This document shows, piece after piece, positions 42,115 through 50,448 of a DNA stretch of 64,000 nt. Under the pieces are notes generated by a model that did no database searches, had not been told where the DNA came from, and saw only the letters and a program-made list of their open reading frames with translations. Within the stretch, counting starts at the first letter, position 1, and every line of letters starts with the position of its first letter. The stretch comes from Flavobacterium cupriresistens (GTDB taxonomy: Bacteria > Bacteroidota > Bacteroidia > Flavobacteriales > Flavobacteriaceae), in NCBI RefSeq assembly GCF_020911925.1, contig NZ_CP087134.1, positions 4,774,001-4,838,000 of the forward strand, written 5' to 3'. The translations under genes were made by a program, and so were the position numbers.

Positions 42115-44496
42115 ATGCGTGTTAAAATATTTTTATTTAGCCTAATCATCTTTCCAATGATGACTTGGGCACAAAATTCCGGACAAATAAAAGGTAAAAT
42201 CACAGATTTTGACGAAAAACCACTAGACGCCTTAAAAGTAATTCTGAATCAGGGCCAACAAACCACATACACTAACCCACAAGGAATCTACATTTTTGAC
42301 AATTTACCAAAGGGGAAATACGAAATACAAGTAGAAAATCCGGTTTTTGTAAAAACATATACGGTTACTATAGAAACCGACCAACATTTAGTCTATAACC
42401 TATCACAGTCCTCCTATTTATATGAATTAGAAACTGTGAATGTGTCGGCAAATCGCAGGACCATTCCATCCTCTACTTTGCGAATCGGTGAAAATTTATT
42501 GCTTACACCGCAAAACATTCAGGTAATTGACCGACAAGTTTTAAGCGACCAACAAATTCTAACCACAGCCGACGGTATTAGCCGGAATATTAGTGGTGTA
42601 AGAACCATTACACACCAGGAAGAAGGTAGCGTTGGACTTGCTGTTCGCGGATTTGCAGCATCGAATTTAAGAAACGGAATGGACGTAAGCGGAAGCTTCG
42701 GACCACTCCGCGAAGACATTTCTTTTGTTGAACGCATCGAGTTTGTAAAAGGCCCTGCGGGATTCATGATGGGAAATACACAACCCGGAGGTTTTTACAA
42801 TATTGTCACAAAAAAACCAATGGGTACTCAGAAAAAAGTATTCCAAATGACTTTAGGAAGTTACAATTTGTACAGAGCTTCGGCAGATATTGATGAGATA
42901 CTAAGCAAAGACGGGAAATTAACCGGAAGGCTAAACGTAATGGGAACCAAAAAACAATCTTTTCAACAATATGTTGAGCATGAACAATATGTTTTTAATC
43001 CTAGTTTAAAATACGATCTCTCTGAAAACACAAATGTTACTTTAGAGTATATTTTATCACAAAATTCATTTGTTGGTGGGTTTGCTAAATATTCTTACGG
43101 AATAGACGGATTTAAAGATGTTCCAAAAGAATTTAACTTTGCTGATCCTATTGTGGATCCTACAAAGTCTGCAGAAACGAATATTTTCGGAACAATCAAC
43201 CATAACTTCAACGAAGATTGGTTACTTGTTGGACAATTTGGTTATGTAAAATCGGAAATGGAAGGGGAATCTTTGTACGGAATGTACAATAACATTGTTT
43301 TGGTGGATGATCTTGCCAACAACAAGAAAAAAGGGGATGTACAAAGAGGAATCAGTATAAACGATGCCTTAAATACTTCAACAGTAGGACAGGTTTTTAC
43401 CAGAGGTAAATTCACTACCGGAAGTGTCAATCATGCTGTTTTAGGAGGATTGGATATGGGAGAGAAATTCTACGTTGCCGATTGGACTGTTATAAATCAA
43501 CCCGTTGGTCCGGTATTTAATATTTATAATCCTGTTTATGGCAAACTAAGAAAATCTGACTTGCCTTCTTATGACCGATCAAGATCGTTACGTGAGCGTG
43601 GCGCAAACTACCTTACCAATTACAGCTATACGTCACTTCACATTCAGGACGAAGCACGTTTTCTGGATGATAAATTACGAATTGCGGGTGGTTTAAGATA
43701 CACCAATACGGTCAAAACAAGTGGCGCTGACAATGGTAAACGCGTAAAAAATGATGCGATTACACCTCGTTTCAGTGTAACAGGGGTACTATCTCCGAGC
43801 TGGACAGCTTATGCCTTATACGACGAAAGTTTTCAGGAACAAACCGGAATGCTAGTAGGTGGTGGAAGCGCTGATCCTTCTTATGGAAAAAACACTGAAA
43901 TCGGAACCAAAAAAACATGGTTCAACAGCAAATTAATGACAGGGTTAACATTCTATCATTTAACAAAAACCAATATGTTGACTTCTGCCGGTCCTGAAAA
44001 TCCGGGAATGTCTGAACAAACAGGTGAGAGTTTATCTAAAGGTATTGAGTTTGATTTGAATGGAACAATCGGAAACAACTGGAACGTGATGTTTAACTAT
44101 GCTTTTACTGATGCAAAAGTAACTGAAGACAATGATCGTAGTAAAGTAGGAATGATGTTGTACGGTACAGCTAAACACATCAGCAATGCTTGGATTAAAT
44201 ACACGATTACAAAAGGATCGTTAGAAGGTTTAGGTTTTACTTTAGGGTACGAATACCAAGCCAAGAGAGCTGCGTGGCCGGTAACCAAAGAAAAGTACTT
44301 ACCGGATAATTTGTTTTCACTAGACTCCGGAATATCTTATAAGAGAAGTAAATACCAAATATCTTTATTGGTAAACAACGTGACAAACAGATACAATTAT
44401 GTTGGTTACTACCCAGGAGCTTGGGGGTACAAACATTATGGATGGAGAGTTGTAAATCCTCAAGGGTTTAGATTGAATCTTGTTTACAATTTATAA
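42115..44496 (+). CDS. TonB-dependent siderophore receptor
   Basis: Outer-membrane receptor of 793 residues. Signal peptide MRVKIFLFSLIIFPMMTWAQ; carboxypeptidase-regulatory-like domain at about 24-95 (QIKGKITDFDEKPLDALKVIL); plug at about 115-235 (LTPQNIQVIDRQVLSDQQI, VGLAVRGFAASNLRNGMDV, VEFVKGPAGFMMG region); then a 22-strand barrel ending in LNLVYNL. The plug order and IERIEFVKGP-like motif place it with FhuA/ferrichrome-type siderophore receptors rather than SusC proteins. The divergent AraC-family gene is the probable activator. Siderophore identity unknown. Confidence 0.93.
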   Translation: MRVKIFLFSLIIFPMMTWAQNSGQIKGKITDFDEKPLDALKVILNQGQQTTYTNPQGIYIFDNLPKGKYEIQVENPVFVKTYTVTIETDQHLVYNLSQSSYLYELETVNVSANRRTIPSSTLRIGENLLLTPQNIQVIDRQVLSDQQILTTADGISRNISGVRTITHQEEGSVGLAVRGFAASNLRNGMDVSGSFGPLREDISFVERIEFVKGPAGFMMGNTQPGGFYNIVTKKPMGTQKKVFQMTLGSYNLYRASADIDEILSKDGKLTGRLNVMGTKKQSFQQYVEHEQYVFNPSLKYDLSENTNVTLEYILSQNSFVGGFAKYSYGIDGFKDVPKEFNFADPIVDPTKSAETNIFGTINHNFNEDWLLVGQFGYVKSEMEGESLYGMYNNIVLVDDLANNKKKGDVQRGISINDALNTSTVGQVFTRGKFTTGSVNHAVLGGLDMGEKFYVADWTVINQPVGPVFNIYNPVYGKLRKSDLPSYDRSRSLRERGANYLTNYSYTSLHIQDEARFLDDKLRIAGGLRYTNTVKTSGADNGKRVKNDAITPRFSVTGVLSPSWTAYALYDESFQEQTGMLVGGGSADPSYGKNTEIGTKKTWFNSKLMTGLTFYHLTKTNMLTSAGPENPGMSEQTGESLSKGIEFDLNGTIGNNWNVMFNYAFTDAKVTEDNDRSKVGMMLYGTAKHISNAWIKYTITKGSLEGLGFTLGYEYQAKRAAWPVTKEKYLPDNLFSLDSGISYKRSKYQISLLVNNVTNRYNYVGYYPGAWGYKHYGWRVVNPQGFRLNLVYNL

Positions 44497-44518
44497 GAAT
44501 TAAATCATTTAAAAAAAA

Positions 44519-44560
44519 TAAACCCGACAGGTTTTAAAAACCTGTCAGGTTTGTTTTTTA
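44519..44560. terminator. Terminator after the siderophore receptor gene
   Basis: AACCCGACAGGTTT (44521-44534) pairs with AAACCTGTCAGGTT (44539-44552) with one G-T pair, followed by a T-run. The GACAGGTTTTAAAAACCTGTC core is shared with the hairpins at 22.2 and 24.9 kb. Confidence 0.85.
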
Positions 44561-44567
44561 TTTAAAA

Positions 44568-45014
44568 TTATAAAAAAAGCTTCTCTTCAAAATTTGGAAT
44601 CTTCTCTGCATTCCCGTTATCCCAACTATGATATACAAAACGCTCTAATTCTTCCAGATCTACTTCATCGATTACAACTTTTGCTTCTTCTAAAAAGGCC
44701 AAAATACCTGTATATCCAATAATTGCAGGATTTGTGTCCGTAACAGGTTTTCCATACAATCCGTTTATGGTAATTGTCCAAAAACATGAACTTTTCGAGA
44801 CAATAAATTCCAAACCATTTCGTAATCCTTTTTTCCAGGTACCCATTCCTTCAGCCCCCACATCTATTCCTTGATTGCTAAAGCCTGTTCCTGAATAATT
44901 CTCTACTATTTCGTTTTTAATGCCGTTCTTTTTAATATCCAAATTAACAATAGCAAAATAAGATTTTCCATTCTTATATTTCATCCAACGGAAGCCTTCA
45001 AGATCGTTTTTCAT
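44568..45014 (-). CDS. Hypothetical protein
   Basis: 148 residues, no signal peptide, soluble. Has aromatic and Gly-rich segments (YKNGKSYFAIVNLDIKKNGIKNEI, ENYSGTGFSNQGIDVGAEGMGTWKKGLRNGLEF, CFWTITINGLYGKPVTDTNP) and an acidic C-terminal helix (EVDLEELERFVYHSWDNGNAEKIPNFEEKLF). I do not recognise the family. Single gene converging on the siderophore receptor gene. Confidence 0.8.
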   Translation of the reverse strand: MKNDLEGFRWMKYKNGKSYFAIVNLDIKKNGIKNEIVENYSGTGFSNQGIDVGAEGMGTWKKGLRNGLEFIVSKSSCFWTITINGLYGKPVTDTNPAIIGYTGILAFLEEAKVVIDEVDLEELERFVYHSWDNGNAEKIPNFEEKLFL

Positions 45015-45191
45015 TTATAATATCATTTATTTAAAATTAAGAGAAACAAAAAAATCTCACTAACTAATTCTTTTAAAGACCCTGTTTTCACACTGTTTTT
45101 TCTTCTTAGTTCCGCTAAATTTTTGTTTCTCCACAACTTCTGAACTTGATCCCTTTAAACTCAAATCTAAGCTAACACTTTTATTTATTAC

Positions 45192-45231
45192 CACAAAAAA
45201 AGGCACAAAATATACATTTTATGCCTTTTTA
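45192..45231. terminator. Probable terminator hairpin
   Basis: AAAAAAGGCA (45195-45204) and TGCCTTTTT (45222-45230) pair, with A/T tracts on both sides. It is 19 bases after the stop of the minus-strand gene at 45250-45732. Confidence 0.72.
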
Positions 45232-45249
45232 TAATTTAAAAATACTTTT

Positions 45250-45732
45250 TTAGAAAAAACGACTGTGCCAGCTGTCTGCTGCCGGAACCTCCCAGGACTC
45301 GTTGTATTCTTCTATATTATTTACAAGATTATTAAACACAATCGTATTCTCTGATACCGATTTATCTTTAACCATCTTCTTAAAATCAATTAATGGTTTG
45401 TGCGCAATATGCTCACCCAATTTAAAAGTAACGTTCATTTTATCTAACAAATCAACATTGTACTTTTTTTCTAAACTTTGGATAAACTCAACTGAGCTAT
45501 CAATAGAACATCCAGTTGCCGCTTGCACGTCCTGATTTACAGCCAAGATTAAAAATCGGTTGTATTTCATCTCATACGAAGCTTCCAAGCTTGTTCCGTG
45601 TGCGGCCCAACCTTCAACAAACGTTTTCAGATCAGACTCTATTTCAGAAAATTCCTCATCAGAAAATTTTCTGTTTGATTGATAAATCCAAATTCTGGAC
45701 TCACCAGGTAAATTTTCAAAAGGGATATACAT
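45250..45732 (-). CDS. Conserved hypothetical protein downstream of the Fe-S pair
   Basis: 160 residues: MYIPFENLPGESRIWIYQSNRKFSDEEFSEIESDLKTF, WAAHGTSLEASYEMKYNRFLILAVNQ, GCSIDSSVEFIQSLEKKYNVDLLDKMNV, ending in SWHSRFF. Homologues in flavobacteria are often labelled ABC transporter ATPase, but no Walker motif is present, so that name is not supported. It follows the Fe-S/MCE/amidase genes in the same direction, about 200 bases later. The stretch between holds tandem AGATTGCTGATTTT units. Function unknown. Confidence 0.8.
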   Translation of the reverse strand: MYIPFENLPGESRIWIYQSNRKFSDEEFSEIESDLKTFVEGWAAHGTSLEASYEMKYNRFLILAVNQDVQAATGCSIDSSVEFIQSLEKKYNVDLLDKMNVTFKLGEHIAHKPLIDFKKMVKDKSVSENTIVFNNLVNNIEEYNESWEVPAADSWHSRFF

Positions 45733-45768
45733 TTTTATTATTATTTTAGATTTTAGACTGTAGATTTT

Positions 45769-45799
45769 AGATTGCTGATTTTAGATTGCTGATTTTAGA
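45769..45799. repeat. Short tandem repeat AGATTGCTGATTTT
   Basis: Two exact 14-base units with partial flanking copies. Next to it, at about 45840-45935, are loose copies of CCTTTGAACCTCTG-like words. Noncoding. Confidence 0.7.
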
Positions 45800-45938
45800 T
45801 TTTCTAAAATTTCAACTTTCAATCCCCGTTTCCAAAACCTTTGAACCTCTGTAACTTTAAACCTTTGTTCCTTAAGAAAAAAGGTTCCAAGTTCAAAAAA
45901 CTTAGCCCCTCAGTACCTCAGAAACTTAGCCTCTTAGT

Positions 45939-46730
45939 CTACAGATCCTGTGCATTAGCGATTAACTCTGCAATATCCATTACTTTTACAGAAGCTTCTT
46001 TTTCCTGATGTTTAATACCGTCAGTCAACATCGTATTACAAAACGGACAACCGGCTGCAATGATATCAGGCTTAACTTCCAAAGCATCTTCTGTTCTTTC
46101 TACGTTGATTTCTTTGTCTCCCGGTTCGGCATCTTTAAACATTTGTGCTCCACCTGCTCCACAACATAATCCATTGGCTTTAGAACGTTTCATTTCGACC
46201 AATTCAACGTCTAACTTCTGAATTAAGTCTCTTGGCGCTTCGTATACTTTATTGGCTCTTCCTAAATAACAAGGATCGTGAAAAGTAATACGTTTTCCTT
46301 TAAATTGCCCTCCTTCAACGGTCAATCTTCCATCGTCAATTAACCCTTTTAAGAATTCCGTATGATGAATTACATCGTATTGACCACCCAATTCAGGATA
46401 TTCATTTTTCAATGTATTAAAACAATGCGGACAAGCGGTAACTATTTTCTTAGCTTCATAGGCATTTAAAACCTCAATATTCATCATGGCCTGCATCTGA
46501 AACAAAAATTCATTACCGGCACGCTTCGCAGGATCTCCGGTACAACTCTCTTCTGTACCCAGTACTGCAAAAGACACATTGGTACGGTTTAAAATACGTA
46601 CAAATGCTTTTGTTATTTTCTTTGCTCTATCATCAAAACTTCCTGCACAACCTACCCAAAACAACACTTCCGGCTGTTTTCCTTCGGCTAGCATTTCTGC
46701 CATTGTTGGCACTACTAAACTTTCTGACAT
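45939..46730 (-). CDS. CCG-domain (Fe-S) heterodisulfide reductase-like subunit
   Basis: 263 residues with two CCG-type cysteine-rich domains. The second is complete (HDPCYLG, GLCCGAGGAQMF, AGCPFCNTM). The first has SCTGDPAKRAG where CCG is expected, plus VGCAGSFDD and TACPHCFNTL. Such domains bind a non-cubane [4Fe-4S] cluster or zinc in HdrB-like and GlpC-like enzymes. It follows its membrane-bound [4Fe-4S] partner gene after 98 bases, so the pair resembles a split HdrDE/GlpC-type electron-transfer complex. Physiological donor and acceptor are unknown. Confidence 0.88.
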   Translation of the reverse strand: MSESLVVPTMAEMLAEGKQPEVLFWVGCAGSFDDRAKKITKAFVRILNRTNVSFAVLGTEESCTGDPAKRAGNEFLFQMQAMMNIEVLNAYEAKKIVTACPHCFNTLKNEYPELGGQYDVIHHTEFLKGLIDDGRLTVEGGQFKGKRITFHDPCYLGRANKVYEAPRDLIQKLDVELVEMKRSKANGLCCGAGGAQMFKDAEPGDKEINVERTEDALEVKPDIIAAGCPFCNTMLTDGIKHQEKEASVKVMDIAELIANAQDL

Positions 46731-46828
46731 TTCTCTCTCTTTTGTTTAAAGTTTAAAGTTCAAAGTTTCATTTATTACTCTGAAATCTGAATTCTTAATT
46801 TATTCCTGAGTCTTTTTAGTTTCCTAAA

Positions 46829-48166
46829 TTAATTCTCATTTTTCCAATTCAATCTGTCTTGTTGGCTGTATTGCCAAGGTGCTCCGTTATTTTCAATATT
46901 GGTCATCATCGCGTTTAACGACATTGGAGCAGCACTTTGTTCCATCACCAAATAACGACGCATGTCCATAATAATAGATAACGGACTAATATTTACAGGA
47001 CATTCTTCTACACAGGCATTACAAGAAGTACAGGCCCATAATTCCTCTGCTGTAATATAATCGTTTAATAATGTTTTATTATCCGGTACAAAAACACCTT
47101 TATTCGCATCAATATTGTTTCCTACTTCCTGCAAACGGTCTCTTGTATCCATCATAATTTTACGAGGAGACAATTTTTTACCGGTTTGATTTGCCGGACA
47201 TGAAGAAGTACAACGACCACATTCTGTACAAGTGTAGGCGTTTAACAATTGTACCCAGTTTAAGTCCTGAACATCACTTGCACCAAACTTAGCCGGAGCA
47301 GCATTTTCATCAACAGGAGCAGCAGCAAACGGATCTGCATTAGGATCCATCATTAACTTTACTTCTTTGGTAACCGACTCTAAATTATCAAATTGCCCTT
47401 CAGGGTTCAGGTTCGCAAAATACGTATTTGGGAATGCTAAAAGAATGTGTAAGTGTTTTGAGAAATACAAATAGTTCATAAAAATCAAAATCCCTACAAT
47501 GTGCAACCACCAAAAAGCTTCACACAATAGCATCACCAATTCATTCGACATACCGTTGAAAATCGGCGCGATAAACTGACTTACCGGAAAACTTCCTGCT
47601 TTATGAAAGTGCGAAAATCCTCCCGGAACATTTTGCAAATGCAAATCAGTCGCATTCATCAATAAAAATAAGGTCATTAATACCATCTCAAAATACAAGA
47701 TGTAATTGGCATCACTTTTAGGAAATCCTTTTAAATCCGGATTAATAAAACGTTTCAGTCTTACTATATTTCTTCTGATCCAGAATACAATTACGGCTAC
47801 TAAAACCAAAAGTGCCAGTATTTCAAAAGAGGCAATCAAAACATCATAAACCACTCCTAAATAAGGAGCAAAAATTCGATGTGTTCCAAATAATCCGTCT
47901 ATAATGATTTCGAGTAACTCGATATTAATAATTATAAAACCTACATATACAAAAATATGAAGTATTCCGGCAACAGGGCGTCTCACCATTTTTGATTGCC
48001 CAAGAGCAATCATAGCCATGTTTTTCCAGCGTGCTTTAGAATTATCTTTTCGATCTACATCTACTCCCAAATTAATATTTCGGATGATCTTTTTTACACT
48101 CCTTGCAAAAAAACCGAAACCAACTATAAGAAGTATGGCGAATAAAATATTATCTAAATAACTCAT
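46829..48166 (-). CDS. Membrane-bound 4Fe-4S ferredoxin-like subunit (HdrE/NarI-like plus HdrC-like)
   Basis: 445 residues. The N-terminal 230 hold five or so membrane spans with His residues typical of cytochrome-b-like NarI/HdrE domains (GILHIFVYVGFIIINIELLEI; FWWLHIVGILIFMNYLYFSKHLHIL). The C-terminal part has two [4Fe-4S] motifs, CTECGRCTSSCPANQTGK and CTSCNACVEECPVNISP. Likely passes electrons between the quinone pool and the CCG-domain protein encoded next. The stop of the MCE gene is 5 bases upstream, so all are in one transcript. Confidence 0.9.
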   Translation of the reverse strand: MSYLDNILFAILLIVGFGFFARSVKKIIRNINLGVDVDRKDNSKARWKNMAMIALGQSKMVRRPVAGILHIFVYVGFIIINIELLEIIIDGLFGTHRIFAPYLGVVYDVLIASFEILALLVLVAVIVFWIRRNIVRLKRFINPDLKGFPKSDANYILYFEMVLMTLFLLMNATDLHLQNVPGGFSHFHKAGSFPVSQFIAPIFNGMSNELVMLLCEAFWWLHIVGILIFMNYLYFSKHLHILLAFPNTYFANLNPEGQFDNLESVTKEVKLMMDPNADPFAAAPVDENAAPAKFGASDVQDLNWVQLLNAYTCTECGRCTSSCPANQTGKKLSPRKIMMDTRDRLQEVGNNIDANKGVFVPDNKTLLNDYITAEELWACTSCNACVEECPVNISPLSIIMDMRRYLVMEQSAAPMSLNAMMTNIENNGAPWQYSQQDRLNWKNEN

Positions 48167-48171
48167 TCTAA

Positions 48172-49137
48172 TTATTTTTTAGTGGTTGAATTAGTCTCCT
48201 CTGTAGGCGCTACATAGGGTTTGTTTTTCTTTCCAAAAAGAGAAACATTTACATAACGAGTTGGATAAAGACGTACATCCTGAAGTAATAGTTCTAATTC
48301 CTTTGAAGTTTTAGCCAGATTATTGTACAACGCATCGTCATTTAATAATTTACCTGCTGTCCCTTTACCGGAATTCAGATTACTCATTAAACCATCAACT
48401 TTAGCTAAAGTCTGGTTCAGATTTTTAACCGTTTTTCCTAAATCTGCTTTATTTAAAGAATCTGATATCTTAACAAAGTTGCTTGACATTTTATTAAAGT
48501 TAGTTACAACTCCGTTAATCTGTCCTTTATTAGTATCTAAAATAGAATTCATACTTCCGGCCGCTTTATGAAACTGCTCCATAGTTTGGCTTAATTCTGC
48601 CAGCGTTTTCTTGATGTCTTCCTGACCTTTTTTGTCCAATACATTGTTTAGTCCTGAAACTAAAACATCAATATTGACCAACATTTTTTCCAGCTTTTGC
48701 TGAATTGGTTCTATTTTACCTCCTAAAGAATCTGTTAATCCTAATTCAACAGATGAAGATAAGGTCTGACCGTCTTCAGCAAGTTCTTTATCAGCAAAAT
48801 TGGGTACAATTTTAATCTGTTTTCCTCCAATTAAACTTGGAGAATATAAAAATATCTTACTGGTTTTAGAAATAGGAAAATCTGTTTTTAACTGAAGTTC
48901 AACTAATAATTTACCTGTGGTTTCATTAATTGTAATCTTACTTACTTTACCAATTACAAGCCCGTTTAAAGTAACAGGTGCCGAAGCTGATAAATCTTCA
49001 ACATTATCGTATTCTGCGTATAGTGTTTTATAATTCGTAAAAAGATCTTTACCTTTTAAAAAACTGTAGCCCCAAATAAATAATAAAATTGACGCGATGA
49101 CTAAAATAGCCGTTTTAATTTCTCTTGTTAGTTTCAA
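48172..49137 (-). CDS. MlaD-family MCE domain lipid-transport protein
   Basis: 321 residues. N-terminal membrane anchor (about 8-26, IKTAILVIASILLFIWGYSFL), MCE domain at about 38-115 (YAEYDNVEDLSASAPVTLNGLVIGKVSKI, GGKQIKIV), then a long helical region with coiled-coil character (about 150-280). Such proteins bridge the periplasm and carry phospholipids for Mla/Mce-type systems. No permease or ATPase of an Mla system is in the window. It lies between the amidase and the Fe-S pair, 50 bases after the amidase stop. Confidence 0.92.
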   Translation of the reverse strand: MKLTREIKTAILVIASILLFIWGYSFLKGKDLFTNYKTLYAEYDNVEDLSASAPVTLNGLVIGKVSKITINETTGKLLVELQLKTDFPISKTSKIFLYSPSLIGGKQIKIVPNFADKELAEDGQTLSSSVELGLTDSLGGKIEPIQQKLEKMLVNIDVLVSGLNNVLDKKGQEDIKKTLAELSQTMEQFHKAAGSMNSILDTNKGQINGVVTNFNKMSSNFVKISDSLNKADLGKTVKNLNQTLAKVDGLMSNLNSGKGTAGKLLNDDALYNNLAKTSKELELLLQDVRLYPTRYVNVSLFGKKNKPYVAPTEETNSTTKK

Positions 49138-49187
49138 AATTCTAAGTGTTTGTACAAAATTAATATAAATATTCGAACTTGCGACTA

Positions 49188-50315
49188 TTATTTAATTGCG
49201 TCCTGGATACTGATTTTTTCTCCGTCCTTATATGCAATCAAAAAAGCAGCTCCATATCCTTTATCTTTAGCTTCTTGCAGATATTTTTGCGCTGCGTCAT
49301 AACTTAAAGTCTCTTGATAGTAGTACTTATATATATTGTTTTCAAATAACATTGTTACATTTTTCAGTCCTTTAAAGTTTTTAGGCTCCAACGGTGTATT
49401 TTTGATACTTGCTATAAGTTGTACCTTAAAGAAAGTCCCTTTAGGTGCATTTTTTTTCGCAACCGGAGTTTCAACTGCCTTTTGTTTTGTCGCGCTGGAC
49501 GTATCTTTTGCAGGTCTTACATCTGACATTTCAGGTACTCCTGAACCAAAATATTCTCTTTTATAACTTAAAATAGCTTCAGCAATAGCTCTGGCGATAT
49601 CATTTTGTCCTTCCTCCGAATTTAAAATATTACCCTCTGTCGGATTAGACACGAAACCGGTTTCTACTAATACTCTTGGCATATATGCTTTATGAAGTAC
49701 CATAAAAGGCGCTTGTTTTACACCTCCCTGACGCAGTTTTTTTCCAAGTTTATCAAAATTATCTTCAATTTTACTGGCCAATGAGATACTGTTGTCCAAG
49801 TATTCTTCCTGCATTAATGTCATTCCGATCATTGATTCCGGAGAATTCGGATCAAAACCTTCGTATTTACGTTTATAATCTTTCTCCAACGTAATTACCG
49901 AGTTCTCTTTCTTCGCCGCTTCCAGATTTGATGCTACTTTACTCAAACCCATTACATACGTTTCTGTTCCGTCTGCTGCCGTATTTTTGTTTGCATTACA
50001 ATGTATAGAAACAAAAATATTGGAATTTGCACGGTTCGCGATATTGGCTCTTTCGACAAGATCTATGAAAACATCGGTTTTACGGGTGTAGATAACATTA
50101 ACATTTGGATTAAGTTCTAATATTTTTCCAACTTTTAACACAATCGCCAAAGCAATATTTTTTTCTATTCTCCCGCTATAAACCGCCCCAAAATCGTGAT
50201 CTCCATGTCCGGCATCCAGTGTTACTTTAAACACATTCGACTGACTGTAAGAACAAAAAGTAATTATCGTTAGAAAAAAACTAAATATTAGTCTAGTTTT
50301 GTTAAATATATTCAT
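49188..50315 (-). CDS. N-acetylmuramoyl-L-alanine amidase (Amidase_3)
   Basis: 375 residues from the Met at 50315, chosen for its signal peptide (MNIFNKTRLIFSFFLTIITFCSYSQ); an in-frame extension to 50381 has no signal-peptide character. Zinc amidase motifs: TLDAGHGDHDFGAVY (His), KNIALAIVLKVGKIL, SIHCNANKN (His), VLVETGFVSNPTE (Glu). The C-terminal 80 or so residues (GTFFKVQLIASIKNTPL, YYQETLSYDAAQKYLQEAKDKG) look like a SPOR-type domain for binding denuded septal glycan. Cuts peptide stems from peptidoglycan in cell division. Divergent from lptD, first gene of the amidase-MCE-Fe-S unit. Confidence 0.94.
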   Translation of the reverse strand: MNIFNKTRLIFSFFLTIITFCSYSQSNVFKVTLDAGHGDHDFGAVYSGRIEKNIALAIVLKVGKILELNPNVNVIYTRKTDVFIDLVERANIANRANSNIFVSIHCNANKNTAADGTETYVMGLSKVASNLEAAKKENSVITLEKDYKRKYEGFDPNSPESMIGMTLMQEEYLDNSISLASKIEDNFDKLGKKLRQGGVKQAPFMVLHKAYMPRVLVETGFVSNPTEGNILNSEEGQNDIARAIAEAILSYKREYFGSGVPEMSDVRPAKDTSSATKQKAVETPVAKKNAPKGTFFKVQLIASIKNTPLEPKNFKGLKNVTMLFENNIYKYYYQETLSYDAAQKYLQEAKDKGYGAAFLIAYKDGEKISIQDAIK

Positions 50316-50392
50316 AAATCTAAAAGTTAATTTTAATAAAATGCAACTGCTATAATTTTTATAATTGATTATTTTTGACAAAAAATTATATG

Positions 50393-50400
50393 TAAGTTTG
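50393..50400 (+). promoter_or_regulatory. Candidate -7 element of lptD
   Basis: TAAGTTTG, with a TTG at 50375-50377 only 15 bases upstream. It falls inside the longest reading frame, so it argues for a start downstream at 50449. The same GTAAGTTTGA string precedes the barrel-like gene at 38.5 kb. Confidence 0.5.
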
Positions 50401-50448
50401 ACACGTCAAAAAACAAGCCATACTTTTACAAAAATAGCATTTAAACCT

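Noticed and set aside
45250..45732. Annotation as ABC transporter ATPase
   Set aside because: No Walker A, Walker B or signature motif is visible, so the common label is not supported.
45750..45935. Possible CRISPR-like repeat array
   Set aside because: Units are 14 bases, directly adjacent and without spacers; simple tandem slippage.
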